Shown one piece after another: positions 28,797 to 38,023 of a stretch of DNA of 52,032 bases. A program made the translations under genes and the position numbers. The stretch is from an uncultured Hymenobacter sp. (GTDB lineage: Bacteria > Bacteroidota > Bacteroidia > Cytophagales > Hymenobacteraceae). Below the pieces are notes generated by a model. The model was not told the DNA's origin. It ran no database searches and saw only the letters and a program-made list of their open reading frames with translations. The DNA is taken from contig CAJYVK010000029.1 in NCBI GenBank assembly GCA_913778455.1, forward strand, positions 1 to 52,032. Reading direction: 5' to 3'. Within the stretch, counting starts at the first letter, position 1; every line of letters starts with the position of its first letter.

Positions 28797-29402
28797 ATGT
28801 CCGTCTTTACTACTTACCTTCAGCTGGGGTTCCTGCATATTTGCAGCTGGCAGGCTGCCGACCACCTCACGTTTTTGCTGGCACTGTGCGCGCCTTACGT
28901 GCTGGCCGATTGGCGGCGCGTGGTGGCCCTGGTGACGAGTTTTACGGTGGGGCACTCCATTACGCTGGCGCTGGCTACGCTGGGCCTCGTGGGGGTGAAT
29001 GCCCCGCTCATTGAGGCTTTAATTCCGGTCACCATCATCCTCACGGCGCTGGTCAACATGAAGCAGGCGGGGCCGGCGCTGGCCCGGCACTCGTCGCGCC
29101 GCGAGCCGCCCGTGCTCTGGGCCGCGCCCAACGCCTTGGCCGCCGCCTTCGGCCTCATTCACGGCCTGGGCTTTTCGAGCTACCTGCGCGAGTTACTGGG
29201 AGCCAAAAGCCGCCCGGTGACTGAGTTATTGTCCTTCAACCTGGGCGTGGAGCTGGGTCAGCTGCTGGTGGTGAGCATTATCCTGCTGCTGGGCTTCGTG
29301 CTGCTGCGCATCGTGGGCGTGGCCCGGCGCGACTGGGTGCTCACCGTGAGCGGCGCGGCGCTGGGCGTAGCCACGCTGCTTTTACTGCAAATGGCGAAGT
29401 AA
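28797..29402 (+). CDS. HupE/UreJ-like membrane protein
   Basis: A 201-residue protein of the HupE/UreJ_2 group with about six membrane helices (LTFLLALCAPYVL, VVALVTSFTVGHSITLALA, LIEALIPVTIILTALV, LAAAFGLIHGLGFSSYL, LGQLLVVSIILLLGFVLL, LGVATLLLL). Conserved histidines in HICSWQAADHL, SFTVGHS and LIHGLGFS are the usual metal-ligand candidates. Relatives are linked to nickel/cobalt handling or to oxidase-like loci, but no hydrogenase or urease genes are near. The ATG at 28797 is chosen; a TATTTTG stretch lies immediately upstream. Confidence 0.8.
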   Translation: MSVFTTYLQLGFLHICSWQAADHLTFLLALCAPYVLADWRRVVALVTSFTVGHSITLALATLGLVGVNAPLIEALIPVTIILTALVNMKQAGPALARHSSRREPPVLWAAPNALAAAFGLIHGLGFSSYLRELLGAKSRPVTELLSFNLGVELGQLLVVSIILLLGFVLLRIVGVARRDWVLTVSGAALGVATLLLLQMAK

Positions 29403-29465
29403 TCGCCGCAACCCGGCGCGTATCTTCGCCGCCTTTAGCTACTGACTTTCTTTAATTTTCTGCTT

Positions 29466-31832
29466 ATGCGCATTTCGCTACTGGCCGCCGGGCTGGGGCT
29501 GTTGCTGGCCCCGGCAATTGGCCGGGCTCAGAACACCAACTCCGGCACCGACAAATTTGCCCAGCTCGGCACCGAGCTGCCCACGCCCAACGAGTACCGC
29601 ACCGCCAGCGGGGCCCCCGGCCCGCAGTACTGGCAGCAGCGCGCCGACTACAACATCAAGGTGACGCTCGACGATGCCAAGCAGGCCATCACGGGCTCCG
29701 AGACCATCACCTACACCAACCTCTCGCCCGACGTACTCACCTACCTGTGGGTGCAGCTCGACCAGAACATCCTGGCCAAAAACTCCATCACGGCGGCTAC
29801 CAACGTGGGCCAGGTAAGCAACGGCCGCCTCTCGTTTCAGGAGCTCGACAGCCAGCTGGCGGTGGCTGACTTCGACGGCGGCTACAAAATCGCGGCCGTG
29901 ACCGACGCCAGCGGCAAGCCACTGAAATACACCATCAACCACACCATGATGCGCATCGACCTGCCCACGCCCTTGCGGCCCAAGCAGGCGATTTCGTTTG
30001 GCGTGAAGTGGAGCTACAACATCAGCGACCAGCTCAAAATCAACGAGCGCAGCGGCTACGAGTACTTCCCCGAGGATAAGAACTACCTCTACGAAATCGC
30101 CCAGTTCTACCCCCGCATGGCCGTCTACTCCGACGCCACCGGCTGGCAGAACAAGCAGTTCCTAGGCAACGGCGAGTTTACGCTGCCCTTCGGCGACTAC
30201 CGCGTGAGCATTACCGCGCCCGCCGACCACGTGGTGGGGGCTACCGGTACGCTCCAAAACCCCGATCAAGTGCTTACGGCCGCTCAGCGCCAGCGCCTGG
30301 CTTCGGCCAAGAATGCCAAGAAGCCGGTACTCATCGTGACCCAGGACGAGGCCATCCAGGCCGAGGGCAAGCGGGCCAGCGGTACCAAAACCTGGACTTT
30401 CGCCGCCAAAAACGTGCGCGACTTCGCCTGGGCCAGCTCGCGTAAGTTTATTTGGGATGCGATGCAAATCACCCAGAGCGGCAAGCCCGTGCTGTGCATG
30501 AGCTACTACCCCAAGGAGGGTAACCCGCTGTGGGGCCAATACTCCACGGAAGTAGTAGCCCACACCATCAAGACCTATTCGAAGTTTACCATTCCCTACG
30601 CCTACCCGGTGGCCATTTCGGTGCACGGGCCGGTGGGTGGTATGGAGTACCCGATGATCTGCTTCAACGGCGGCCGGCCCGAGAAGGACGGCACGTACTC
30701 GGCCGACCGGAAATACGGGATGATTTCGGTGATTATCCACGAGGTAGGGCACAACTTCTTCCCGATGATTGTGAACTCCGACGAGCGCCAGTGGACTTGG
30801 ATGGACGAGGGGCTCAACACTTTCTGCCAGTACCTCACCGAGCAGGAATGGGAGCGCAACTACCCCAGCCGCCGTGGCGAGCCGCGCGACATCGTGAACT
30901 ACATGCGCACCGATAAGAGCCTGCAAACCCCGATTATGACCAACTCGGAGTCGGTACTGCAATTCGGCAACAACGCCTACGGCAAGCCCGCTACGGCCCT
31001 CAACATCCTGCGCGAAACGGTGATGGGCCGCGAGCTCTTCGACCACGCCTTCAAAACCTACGCCACCCGCTGGGCCTACAAGCACCCGCAGCCGGCCGAT
31101 TTCTTCCGCACCATGGAAGACGCCTCGGCTGTGGACCTCGACTGGTTCTGGCGCGGCTGGTTCTACGGCACCGACCGTTGCGACCTCTCGCTCGAAGGCG
31201 TGAAGTACTACCGCCCCAACACCCGCAACCCGCAGGTGGAAAGCACGCGCCTCCAAAACGAGCGCAAGGCCCAGCCCGCCAGCCTCTCGGCCCAGCGCAA
31301 CGCTACCGACATCAAAACTACCCTCGTGGATGAGAAGCCCGAGCTCAAGGATTTCTACAACAGCTACGACCCGCTGGCCATCACCAGCGCCGACCAGCAG
31401 CGGTACAACCAGTACATCAGCTCCCTCAGCCCCGAGCAGCAGCAGCGCCTCAACGGCAATCTGAACCTCTACGAGCTGAGCCTGCGCAACGTGGGCGGCC
31501 TCGTAATGCCCGTGGTGCTGCAAATGACCTACGACGACGGCAGCACCGAAACCCAGACCATCCCGGCCGAAATCTGGCGCAAAAACAATGAGCAGGTTAC
31601 CAAGCTCATTGTGTCGCCCAAAAACGTGGTGTCGTTCGTCATCGATCCCCTGCAACAAACCGCCGACACCGACCTCAGCAACAACGCCTACCCGCGCCAG
31701 CCCGTGGCCTCGCGCTTCGACCTGTTCCAGGCCGGCCAGGGCGGCAACAACGCCCAGCAGCCCCGCAACCCCATGCAGGCAGCCAAAGAGCCGCAAATCG
31801 AAAAGCGCGAAAACAAGCCCAACCCGCAGTAG
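29466..31832 (+). CDS. M1-family zinc metallopeptidase
   Basis: A 788-residue exported aminopeptidase-like protein. A signal peptide (LLAAGLGLLLAPAIGRAQ) is followed by the beta-sandwich N-domain, the substrate-recognition motif GGMEYP (in place of GAMEN), and the zinc site HEVGH at 425-429 with the third ligand Glu448 in WTWMDEGLN, exactly the HExxH-x18-E spacing of M1. The C-terminal tail is Gln/Asn-rich. It probably trims peptides in the periplasm. A strong terminator follows, so the gene appears to stand alone. Confidence 0.93.
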   Translation: MRISLLAAGLGLLLAPAIGRAQNTNSGTDKFAQLGTELPTPNEYRTASGAPGPQYWQQRADYNIKVTLDDAKQAITGSETITYTNLSPDVLTYLWVQLDQNILAKNSITAATNVGQVSNGRLSFQELDSQLAVADFDGGYKIAAVTDASGKPLKYTINHTMMRIDLPTPLRPKQAISFGVKWSYNISDQLKINERSGYEYFPEDKNYLYEIAQFYPRMAVYSDATGWQNKQFLGNGEFTLPFGDYRVSITAPADHVVGATGTLQNPDQVLTAAQRQRLASAKNAKKPVLIVTQDEAIQAEGKRASGTKTWTFAAKNVRDFAWASSRKFIWDAMQITQSGKPVLCMSYYPKEGNPLWGQYSTEVVAHTIKTYSKFTIPYAYPVAISVHGPVGGMEYPMICFNGGRPEKDGTYSADRKYGMISVIIHEVGHNFFPMIVNSDERQWTWMDEGLNTFCQYLTEQEWERNYPSRRGEPRDIVNYMRTDKSLQTPIMTNSESVLQFGNNAYGKPATALNILRETVMGRELFDHAFKTYATRWAYKHPQPADFFRTMEDASAVDLDWFWRGWFYGTDRCDLSLEGVKYYRPNTRNPQVESTRLQNERKAQPASLSAQRNATDIKTTLVDEKPELKDFYNSYDPLAITSADQQRYNQYISSLSPEQQQRLNGNLNLYELSLRNVGGLVMPVVLQMTYDDGSTETQTIPAEIWRKNNEQVTKLIVSPKNVVSFVIDPLQQTADTDLSNNAYPRQPVASRFDLFQAGQGGNNAQQPRNPMQAAKEPQIEKRENKPNPQ

Positions 31833-31855
31833 GGGAGGAGTTGGTATAACCTGAT

Positions 31856-31893
31856 AAAAAAGCGCTGGCCGGTATCGGCCAGCGCTTTTTTTA
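31856..31893 (+). terminator. Rho-independent terminator after the M1 peptidase
   Basis: AGCGCTGGCC / GGCCAGCGCT with a GGTATC-type loop, preceded by an A-run and followed by TTTTTTTA. Confidence 0.92.
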
Positions 31894-31929
31894 TGGGCTA
31901 GCCCAGGTGCTGCGTTTCTTGCGCTTCGT

Positions 31930-32805
31930 ATGAAACCCGCCACCCTGCCCGTCCTGCCGCTAGCTGCCTTTCCGGCACCCGAAGCCACCGAGCCCAGCCC
32001 GCGCCGGCCTTACTACGCGCAGCGCCTCGAAACTCACGCCGCCCGGTTTCCGGGCGTGAGCGCGCCGCACGCGCACGACTTCTACTTGTTACTGTACATC
32101 ACGCAGGGCAGCGGTTCGCATACTATTGATTTGCAGTTGTATGAATTGCGGCCGGGAGCGCTGTTTTTCCTGGCGCCGGGGCAGGTGCACGGCTGGGAGC
32201 TGAGCGCCGACGCGGCCGGCTACATCGTGTTTTTCGAGGCCGGGTTTTATCAGCGGCGATACCCGGCCAGCCGCTTGCAGGGCTACCCGTTTTTCGACCC
32301 TGGCCACCTGCCAGTATGTTACCTGGCACCTGCCGATAATGCCCTGGCACCCCTGCTAGCCCAGTTGCGGGCCGAGGCTGGCCCACCCGCCAGCCCCGAC
32401 GACGAGGTAGTGGCGGCCTACCTCTTCTTAATTCTGGAGCTGGCCGCCCGGCACTACCCCGAACTGCCCGCTGCGGGTACCGCGCTGGGCCGCCAGCAGG
32501 TGCGCGAATTCAGCCGCCTGCTCAATCAGTACTTCCGCACCCAGAAAACGGTGGCTTTCTATGCTGAGCAATTGCATATTACGCCCAATCACCTCACCGC
32601 CATTTGCCAGCGCGTGGTGGGGCACCCGGCCCGCGACCTCATTCTGGCCAGGGTGATGGCCGAAGCCCAGCGCCAGCTCCACCATTCGGCCGGTTCTATT
32701 GCCCAGCTAGCCCAGGCGCTGGGCTACGACGATGCCTCGTATTTCAGCCGGGCCTTCAAAAAGCACGTAGGAGTAACCCCCGAGGCCTTCCGGCGGCAGC
32801 GTTGA
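31930..32805 (+). CDS. AraC-family transcriptional regulator
   Basis: A 291-residue AraC regulator. The N-terminal cupin is recognisable (PHAHDFYLLLYITQGSG, ELRPGALFFLAPGQVHGWEL). The C-terminal 100 residues hold the first HTH in TVAFYAEQLHITPNHLTAIC and the second in SIAQLAQALGYDDASYFSRA, ending FKKHVGVTPEAFRRQR. Its target genes are not evident: the M1 peptidase upstream has its own terminator and the DUF983 gene downstream has its own promoter. Confidence 0.9.
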   Translation: MKPATLPVLPLAAFPAPEATEPSPRRPYYAQRLETHAARFPGVSAPHAHDFYLLLYITQGSGSHTIDLQLYELRPGALFFLAPGQVHGWELSADAAGYIVFFEAGFYQRRYPASRLQGYPFFDPGHLPVCYLAPADNALAPLLAQLRAEAGPPASPDDEVVAAYLFLILELAARHYPELPAAGTALGRQQVREFSRLLNQYFRTQKTVAFYAEQLHITPNHLTAICQRVVGHPARDLILARVMAEAQRQLHHSAGSIAQLAQALGYDDASYFSRAFKKHVGVTPEAFRRQR

Positions 32806-32836
32806 TTTGTGCGGTGTTTGCCCGCGTGCGGCTCTG

Positions 32837-32865
32837 TTGGTGGGTACGGGTTGCTGGTACTTTTG
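32837..32865 (+). promoter_or_regulatory. Promoter of the DUF983 gene
   Basis: TTG at 32837 and a perfect TACTTTTG (TAnnTTTG) at 32858 are 18 bases apart. The -7 box ends 26 bases before the ATG at 32892. This is the best promoter match in the window. Confidence 0.6.
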
Positions 32866-32891
32866 CCGCGCCATCTAGCACCCCGCCGCCT

Positions 32892-33293
32892 ATGTCCACC
32901 TCCGACTCGCACATCGAATCCTCCACGCTGGCCCTGCTGGCTCTGCGCTGCCCGCGCTGCCACAAGGGACATCTCTTTAATTACCCCGCTACCAATCTTA
33001 CCAAGTTTACTGACATGCCGGCCGAGTGCCCCGTGTGCGGGCAGACGTACGAGCCCGAGCCGGGCTTCTACTTCGGGGCCATGTACGTGAGCTTCGGCTT
33101 TGCCGTAGCCATCTTCCTGGTGTGTGGCGTGGTGCTCTACTACCTGGCTAATGACCCCGAGCTGTGGGTGTACGTGACTACCGTAGCGGTCGTCACGCTC
33201 GTCTCCACGCCGCTGGTGTTTCGCTATTCGCGGGCGCTGATGCTTTATTTATTCGGCGGTGCCCGCTACGACTCCAAGTGGGCTACTCGCTAA
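32892..33293 (+). CDS. DUF983 membrane protein with zinc-ribbon-like N-terminus
   Basis: A 133-residue DUF983 protein. Two CxxC pairs (LRCPRCHKG, AECPVCGQT) form a probable zinc ribbon in the cytoplasm, followed by the family segment EPEPGFYFGAMYVS and two membrane helices (FAVAIFLVCGVVLYYL and YVTTVAVVTLVSTPLVF). The start at 32892 is set by the family length and by the promoter directly upstream, since the frame is open to 32604 inside the AraC gene. DUF983 proteins have no established function. Confidence 0.88.
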   Translation: MSTSDSHIESSTLALLALRCPRCHKGHLFNYPATNLTKFTDMPAECPVCGQTYEPEPGFYFGAMYVSFGFAVAIFLVCGVVLYYLANDPELWVYVTTVAVVTLVSTPLVFRYSRALMLYLFGGARYDSKWATR

Positions 33294-33361
33294 GCCGTAG
33301 CGCAGATTTTTAGCCCACAAGTACCGCATTTCTGCACTCGCCGATTAGCAAGTCCGCGCTG
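33294..33361. repeat. Degraded REP pair, family D
   Basis: The left part GCCGTAGCGCAGATTTTTAG and the reverse complement of the right part, GCCGCAGCGCGGACTTGCTAA-like, align with several differences and resemble the GTAGCGCGGACT... arms at 34235 and 50093. It immediately follows the DUF983 stop. Confidence 0.4.
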
Positions 33362-33376
33362 CGGCTTGGCTCCACT

Positions 33377-33410
33377 AAAGCTCCGTTGACAAGTCAGCGG
33401 AGCTTTTTTT
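33377..33410 (+). terminator. Rho-independent terminator
   Basis: AAAGCTCCG / CGGAGCTTT with a 12-base loop and a run of seven T. It lies in the 301-base gap between the DUF983 gene and the molybdenum hydroxylase operon; nothing else is visible in the remaining 185 bases. Confidence 0.85.
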
Positions 33411-33594
33411 ATGAGAAAAAAATAGTGGTTGTGCTTACAAATTAGATGCTTAGCGGATTAGGCTGATCTACGTAGGAGATTAATCGGGGTAGTGGGCCAG
33501 GCTAAAGCAGCCGGTTGCCCAGATTGGTCATGCGCAGATAACGGCTCCCCAGTCTTCTGCGTACAGAGTAGTCGCCTCACCACGCGCTGCCCGT

Positions 33595-34233
33595 ATGCAT
33601 TCCGACGACTCCACCCCTGGCGCTCCCCAGTCCGCGCCGCAAGGCCCTTCGCGCCGTTCCTTTCTCAAGCAAACTGGCGGCCTGCTAGGCGTTGCCCTGG
33701 CCCCGCCCATCGCCGGCCGGGCCGAGGCTATTGCCGATAAAATGGCTCCCGCCAGTCCCATTCTTTCGGGGCAGACCAACGTCAGCCTCACCATCAACGG
33801 GCAGGCCAAAAACCTGCGTATCGAGCCCCGCACCACCCTGCTCGACGCCCTGCGCGAAAACCTTGATCTCACGGGTACCAAAAAAGGCTGCGACCACGGC
33901 CAGTGCGGTGCCTGCACGGTGCACGTCGATGGTAAGCGCGTCAACTCCTGCCTCACCCTGGCCGTGATGAGCCAGGGCAAGCAAATCACCACCATCGAAG
34001 GACTGGCCAAGGGCGAGGAGCTGCACCCCATGCAGGAAGCCTTTCTCAAGCACGATGGCTTCCAGTGCGGCTACTGCACCCCCGGCCAGATTATGAGCGG
34101 CGTCGCCTGCGTAAAGGAAGGCCACGCTACTTCCGACGACCAGTGCCGCGAATGGATGAGCGGCAACATCTGCCGCTGCGGCGCCTACCCCAACATCCTG
34201 GCCGCTGTGCGCGAAGTGGCGAGCAAAGCGTGA
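33595..34233 (+). CDS. Molybdenum hydroxylase 2Fe-2S subunit with Tat signal (PaoA/YagT-like)
   Basis: A 212-residue iron-sulfur subunit that passes electrons from the molybdenum centre to the FAD. A twin-arginine signal (SRRSFLKQTGG, residues 19-29) implies export of the folded complex, as for E. coli PaoABC. The plant-type 2Fe-2S cluster is bound by Cys99, Cys104, Cys107 and Cys119 (GCDHGQCGAC, NSC); the second cluster by Cys158, Cys161, Cys193 and Cys195 (QCGYCTPGQ, CRCGAY). It is the first gene of the operon; a REP pair fills the junction with the next gene. Confidence 0.92.
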   Translation: MHSDDSTPGAPQSAPQGPSRRSFLKQTGGLLGVALAPPIAGRAEAIADKMAPASPILSGQTNVSLTINGQAKNLRIEPRTTLLDALRENLDLTGTKKGCDHGQCGACTVHVDGKRVNSCLTLAVMSQGKQITTIEGLAKGEELHPMQEAFLKHDGFQCGYCTPGQIMSGVACVKEGHATSDDQCREWMSGNICRCGAYPNILAAVREVASKA

Positions 34234-34234
34234 T

Positions 34235-34322
34235 GTAGCGCGGACTCTGCGAGGCCGCGCATGCAGAATACGGGTTACTACACCACGATTTTCATTCGCG
34301 GACTCGCAGAGTCCGCGCTACT
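34235..34322. repeat. Paired REP element, family D, at an operon junction
   Basis: The arms GTAGCGCGGACTCTGCGAG and CTCGCAGAGTCCGCGCTAC face each other over about 29 positions with two mismatches, around a 30-base loop. Each arm also contains its own small hairpin (GCGGACTC-GCA-GAGTCCGC on the right). The element starts 1 base after one stop codon and ends 2 bases before the next ATG. Confidence 0.75.
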
Positions 34323-34324
34323 GT

Positions 34325-35302
34325 ATGAATAACTTCGCCTACACTCAGGCCGCTTCGACTAAGGAAGCCACCACGGCCAAGGAAGCCGATAAGCAGGCCG
34401 CCTTCATCGGCGGCGGCACCACGCTGCTCGACATTATGAAGTCGAACATCGAGCAGCACACCCTGCTGATTGATATTAATAAGCTCGCGCTGCTGGGCAT
34501 TACCAACGCGGCCGAAGGTCTGCGCATCGGGGCGCTGGAGCGCATGAGCGATGTGGGTGAGCACCCGCAGGTGGTGCAGAACTACCCGGTTATCTCGCAG
34601 GCGCTGCTGGCCTCGGCCTCGCCGCAGTTGCGCAACATGGCCAGCATGGGCGGCAACCTATTGCAGAAAACGCGCTGCGGCTACTACCGCGACACGGCTT
34701 TCCCGTGCAATAAGCGGGTGCCCGGCTCGGGCTGCCCCGCCCAGCAGGGCGACAACCGCAACCTGGCCATCTTCGGCACCAGCCCCAGCTGCATCGCCAC
34801 CAACGCCTCCGACCTCGCCGTGGCCCTCGTGGCCCTCGAAGCCAAACTCACCCTCGAAAATCCCAAGGGCGCAACCCGCACCGTGCCGCTGGCCGATTTT
34901 TATAAGCTGCCCGGCTCCACGCCGCACCTCGAAAATCACTTGCTGCCCGGCGAATTAATTACGGCCATCACGGTGCCCGCCGCCGCGCACGCCCGTAAGT
35001 CGCACTACCTCAAGGTGCGCGACCGGGCCAGCTACGCCTACGCGCTGGTGAGCGCGGCCGTGGGACTCGACGTACAGGGCGGCACCATTCGCTCGGCGCG
35101 GGTGGCGCTGGGGGGGGTAGGCACCGTGCCCTGGCGCGTGCCCGCCGTGGAAAAAGCCCTCGTGGGCAAGGCCCCGACCGAAGACAACTTCCGCGCCGCC
35201 GCCGCTCTGGCCGTGCGCGACGCGCAACCCCGCGAGCACAACAAATTCAAAGTGGAGCTGGCCCAGCGCACGCTGGTTCGCGCCCTGGTGGAAGTCATTT
35301 AA
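34325..35302 (+). CDS. Molybdenum hydroxylase FAD subunit with 4Fe-4S loop (PaoB/YagS-like)
   Basis: A 325-residue FAD-binding subunit of the xanthine dehydrogenase family. The FAD site is in FIGGGTTLLDIMK and MASMGGNLLQKTRCGYY. Between them and the C-terminal domain lies the extra cysteine-bearing loop found in PaoB: Cys118, Cys128, Cys137 and Cys156 (RCGYY, FPCNKR, SGCPA, PSCIAT), which binds a 4Fe-4S cluster in that enzyme. The C-terminal CO-dehydrogenase flavoprotein domain is complete. Its last codons and stop are inside the left arm of the inverted repeat at 35296. Confidence 0.92.
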   Translation: MNNFAYTQAASTKEATTAKEADKQAAFIGGGTTLLDIMKSNIEQHTLLIDINKLALLGITNAAEGLRIGALERMSDVGEHPQVVQNYPVISQALLASASPQLRNMASMGGNLLQKTRCGYYRDTAFPCNKRVPGSGCPAQQGDNRNLAIFGTSPSCIATNASDLAVALVALEAKLTLENPKGATRTVPLADFYKLPGSTPHLENHLLPGELITAITVPAAAHARKSHYLKVRDRASYAYALVSAAVGLDVQGGTIRSARVALGGVGTVPWRVPAVEKALVGKAPTEDNFRAAAALAVRDAQPREHNKFKVELAQRTLVRALVEVI

Positions 35303-35436
35303 CAATTAACAAGTATCATTTAACAGGCTAATTATCACTGAGCGGGTAAGTAGTCTGCGCGAATGAGTCTGCTAATTGTCGCACCCTGGTGGCTGCCTGA
35401 AAAGAGTGTTAAATGTTAAATGATAACTGTTAAATG
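35296..35436. repeat. Inverted repeat of TTAAC/ATTTAAC units, family F, at an operon junction
   Basis: The 30-base arms, 35296-35325 and 35407-35436, match at 25 of 30 positions. They are A+T-rich and built of repeated ATTTAACA units. The left arm contains the stop codon of the FAD subunit and the right arm contains the ATG of the molybdopterin subunit. Confidence 0.7.
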
Positions 35437-37761
35437 GACACAGAGCCCCAATTCTTCGACCAGCCCGGCGGCTACGTAGGTAAGCCGCTCGTGCGCGTGG
35501 AAGGCCGCGAAAAAGTAACAGGCAAGGCTAAATACGCCGCCGAGTTTGCGCTGCCCGGCCTCACCTACGGCGTATTTACGACCAGCCCCATTGCGAAGGG
35601 GAAGATTACGCGCATCGACACCTCGGCGGCGGCCCGTGAGCCGGGCGTACTCGCCGTGCTCACTCACCAAAACCTGCCCAAGCTCGCCAAAACGCCCAAC
35701 GATCCGCAGGGTAAAAAGGACATCGGCGCCCCGATGGGTTTTCTGCCCCTCACCGGCGACGAGATTTTCTACGCCGCCCAGCCGGTGGCCCTTGTGGTAG
35801 CCGATACCCTGGAGCACGCCACCCACGCCGCCACCCTGGTGCAGGTGAGCTACCAAAAAAGCGAGCCGCTGGCCAATTTCAAGCAGCCCAAAGCGGAGCT
35901 ATTCGACCCCGAAAAGGTGCAGGATGGCAAGCAGAAGGGCCACACCCGGCGCGGCGAGCCGCAGGCCGCTTTTGCTAGTGCGCCCATCCAGCTTACGGCT
36001 ACCTATAATCACCCGGTGTACAACCACAACCCCATGGAGCCGGGCTCAACCACGGCCCACTGGGAAGCGCCTGATCGCCTCACCATCTACGAATCGACTC
36101 AGGGCGTGACGCGCACGCAGTCGGCCGTGGCCGCCATGACTGGTATGCCCCGCGAGCAGATCCGGGTGATTACCAAGTACCTCGGTGGAGGCTTCGGGTG
36201 CAAGGGCGCAACCTGGCCGCACACCATCCTCACGGTGCAGGCGGCCAAGGCTGTGGGCCGCCCGGTGAAGCTGATGCTCACCCGCGAGCAGATGTTTACG
36301 AGCATGGGGCACCGCGAAGACCAGGAACAGGTGATGCAGTTGGGAGCTACCGCCGACGGCAAGCTGACCTCGCTCGTGCACACCAAGAAGTCCACGACTT
36401 CGCCCTGGGACAACTACGCCGAGCCTAACTCTAAGATTGTGGACTTGCTCTACGCCAGCCCAACCTTTGAGAGCAGCTACGAGCTGGCGCGGGCCAATGT
36501 CATGACCAGTACCTTCATGCGTGCTCCCGGCGAGGCCCCCGGCTCGTTTGCCATCGAGTGCTCGATGGACGACCTGGCCTACCGCGTGGGCGTGGACCCC
36601 ATCGAAATCAGGCTGCGCAACTACGCCGACCACGACTACGGCACCGGCCAGCCCTGGAGCAGTAAGAGTCTGAAGCAGTGCTATGCCCGCGGGGCCGAGC
36701 TCTTCGGCTGGAACAAGCGCAACCCCAAGCCGGGTGCCACCCGCGATGGCCGCTACCTCGTGGGCATGGGCATGGCTTCGGCCAGCTACCCGGTGCATAA
36801 TTCGTCGGGTACGGCCCGGGCTCGCCTCTACGCCGATGGCCACGCCGTGGTGCAGGCTGGTGCTACCGACCTCGGCACCGGCACCTACACCGTGATGACG
36901 CAGGTCGCCGCCGATTCGCTAGGTTTACCCATTGAAAAAGTGCGCTTCGAGTTGGGCGATACCCTACTGCCCACGGCCCCTAATTCGGGTGGCTCGGTGG
37001 CGGCGGGTACGGTATCGTCGAGTGTGTATCTGGCCTGCCAGGATGTGTGGCAGAAGCTGATTAAAGCCGCCGTAATTGACCGTAAGTCACCGCTCTACCG
37101 CGCCAAGCCCGAAGACGTGGCCGTGGAGAAAGGCCGCCTATTCCTGAAGAAAGACCCCAAGAAAGGAGAAGCGTTCGGCGAGCTGATGAAGCGCGGCGAA
37201 ATGACCGACATCGAGGGCATGGCCCAGGGCAAGTATGGCTCGGGCTACGAAGACACCGCCGCTGCCAAAAATGCCGACCCCACCCAGAAAGATCAGGCCG
37301 GCCACCACTCCATGCATTCGTTCGGGGCGCACTTCTGCGAGGTGCGGGTCGATATGGATTTAGGTACCATCCGGGTGAGCAAGTGGGTGAGCGTCATCGG
37401 CGCGGGCCGCATTTTGAACGCTCAAACCGCCCGTAGCCAAATCATCGGCGGGGCCATCTTCGGCATCGGCTCGGCCTTGATGGAGGAAACCATCCGCGAC
37501 CAGAACTTCTCGCGCTATACCAATGCCGATCTCGCCGGCTACCACGTGCCCGTCAACGCCGACATCCCCGACATGACCGTGGAATTTGTGGAAGAGCACG
37601 ACCCCCACATTAACGCGATGGGTGTGAAAGGCATTGGCGAAATCGCGATGGTCGGCGTGGCCGCCGCCGTGGCCAACGCCGTGTACCACGCCACCGGCAA
37701 GCGCCTGCGCGACCTGCCCCTCACGCCCGATAAAGTACTGATGGCCGGGCTCAATAGCTAA
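35434..37761 (+). CDS. Molybdenum hydroxylase molybdopterin subunit (PaoC/YagR-like)
   Basis: A 775-residue catalytic subunit that oxidises aldehydes or N-heterocycles with water as oxygen donor. It shows the a/b hammerhead start (YVGKPLVRVEGREKVTGKAK), the cofactor-binding GGGFGCKG near residue 250, the segment FMRAPGEAPGSFAIE, GSVAAGTVSS, and the active-site Glu736 in GVKGIGEIAMVG. Gene order and the partner subunits point to the periplasmic aldehyde oxidoreductase type (PaoABC), which detoxifies aromatic aldehydes in E. coli. The substrate here is not known. No XdhC/PaoD chaperone gene is present in the window. Confidence 0.93.
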   Translation: MDTEPQFFDQPGGYVGKPLVRVEGREKVTGKAKYAAEFALPGLTYGVFTTSPIAKGKITRIDTSAAAREPGVLAVLTHQNLPKLAKTPNDPQGKKDIGAPMGFLPLTGDEIFYAAQPVALVVADTLEHATHAATLVQVSYQKSEPLANFKQPKAELFDPEKVQDGKQKGHTRRGEPQAAFASAPIQLTATYNHPVYNHNPMEPGSTTAHWEAPDRLTIYESTQGVTRTQSAVAAMTGMPREQIRVITKYLGGGFGCKGATWPHTILTVQAAKAVGRPVKLMLTREQMFTSMGHREDQEQVMQLGATADGKLTSLVHTKKSTTSPWDNYAEPNSKIVDLLYASPTFESSYELARANVMTSTFMRAPGEAPGSFAIECSMDDLAYRVGVDPIEIRLRNYADHDYGTGQPWSSKSLKQCYARGAELFGWNKRNPKPGATRDGRYLVGMGMASASYPVHNSSGTARARLYADGHAVVQAGATDLGTGTYTVMTQVAADSLGLPIEKVRFELGDTLLPTAPNSGGSVAAGTVSSSVYLACQDVWQKLIKAAVIDRKSPLYRAKPEDVAVEKGRLFLKKDPKKGEAFGELMKRGEMTDIEGMAQGKYGSGYEDTAAAKNADPTQKDQAGHHSMHSFGAHFCEVRVDMDLGTIRVSKWVSVIGAGRILNAQTARSQIIGGAIFGIGSALMEETIRDQNFSRYTNADLAGYHVPVNADIPDMTVEFVEEHDPHINAMGVKGIGEIAMVGVAAAVANAVYHATGKRLRDLPLTPDKVLMAGLNS

Positions 37762-37763
37762 AG

Positions 37764-38023
37764 GAGTTATGAGTTAGAAATTATGAGTTGGGGGTGTGAT
37801 AGGCTACGCAACGGATAAGCCATTGCGCCATCTAAGCCTAGCTACAAATTTCTGGCTATTGAAGCTGTTCAGAAAGTCCTACGCATCCCCCGGCGTTCGT
37901 CATGCTTCGCAAGCTCAGCATGACGAACGCCGGGGGATGCGCAAAGAATGCGTGCGGGAAATTTCCTGCGCAGCTACCTAAAAATTGTCATTGCACCAAC
38001 TCATAACTTTTAACTCCTAACTC
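37764..38023. repeat. Long inverted repeat, family F, enclosing a REP hairpin
   Basis: The arms 37764-37791 and 37996-38023 are built of (T)TATGAGTT-type units and match at 25 of 28 positions. They enclose a 204-base loop that holds the family A hairpin at 37882. The element fills nearly all of the 268 bases between the molybdopterin-subunit stop and the GTG of the next gene. Confidence 0.65.
37882..37941. repeat. Perfect REP hairpin, family A
   Basis: 25-bp perfect arms (CGCATCCCCCGGCGTTCGTC and onwards to ATGCT) around the 10-base loop TCGCAAGCTC. The inner part GTTCGTCATGCT matches the REP pair at 39751. Confidence 0.8.

Noticed and set aside
30162-31988. 608-codon minus-strand frame opposite the M1 peptidase
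   Set aside because: Antisense shadow; it also crosses the strong terminator at 31856.
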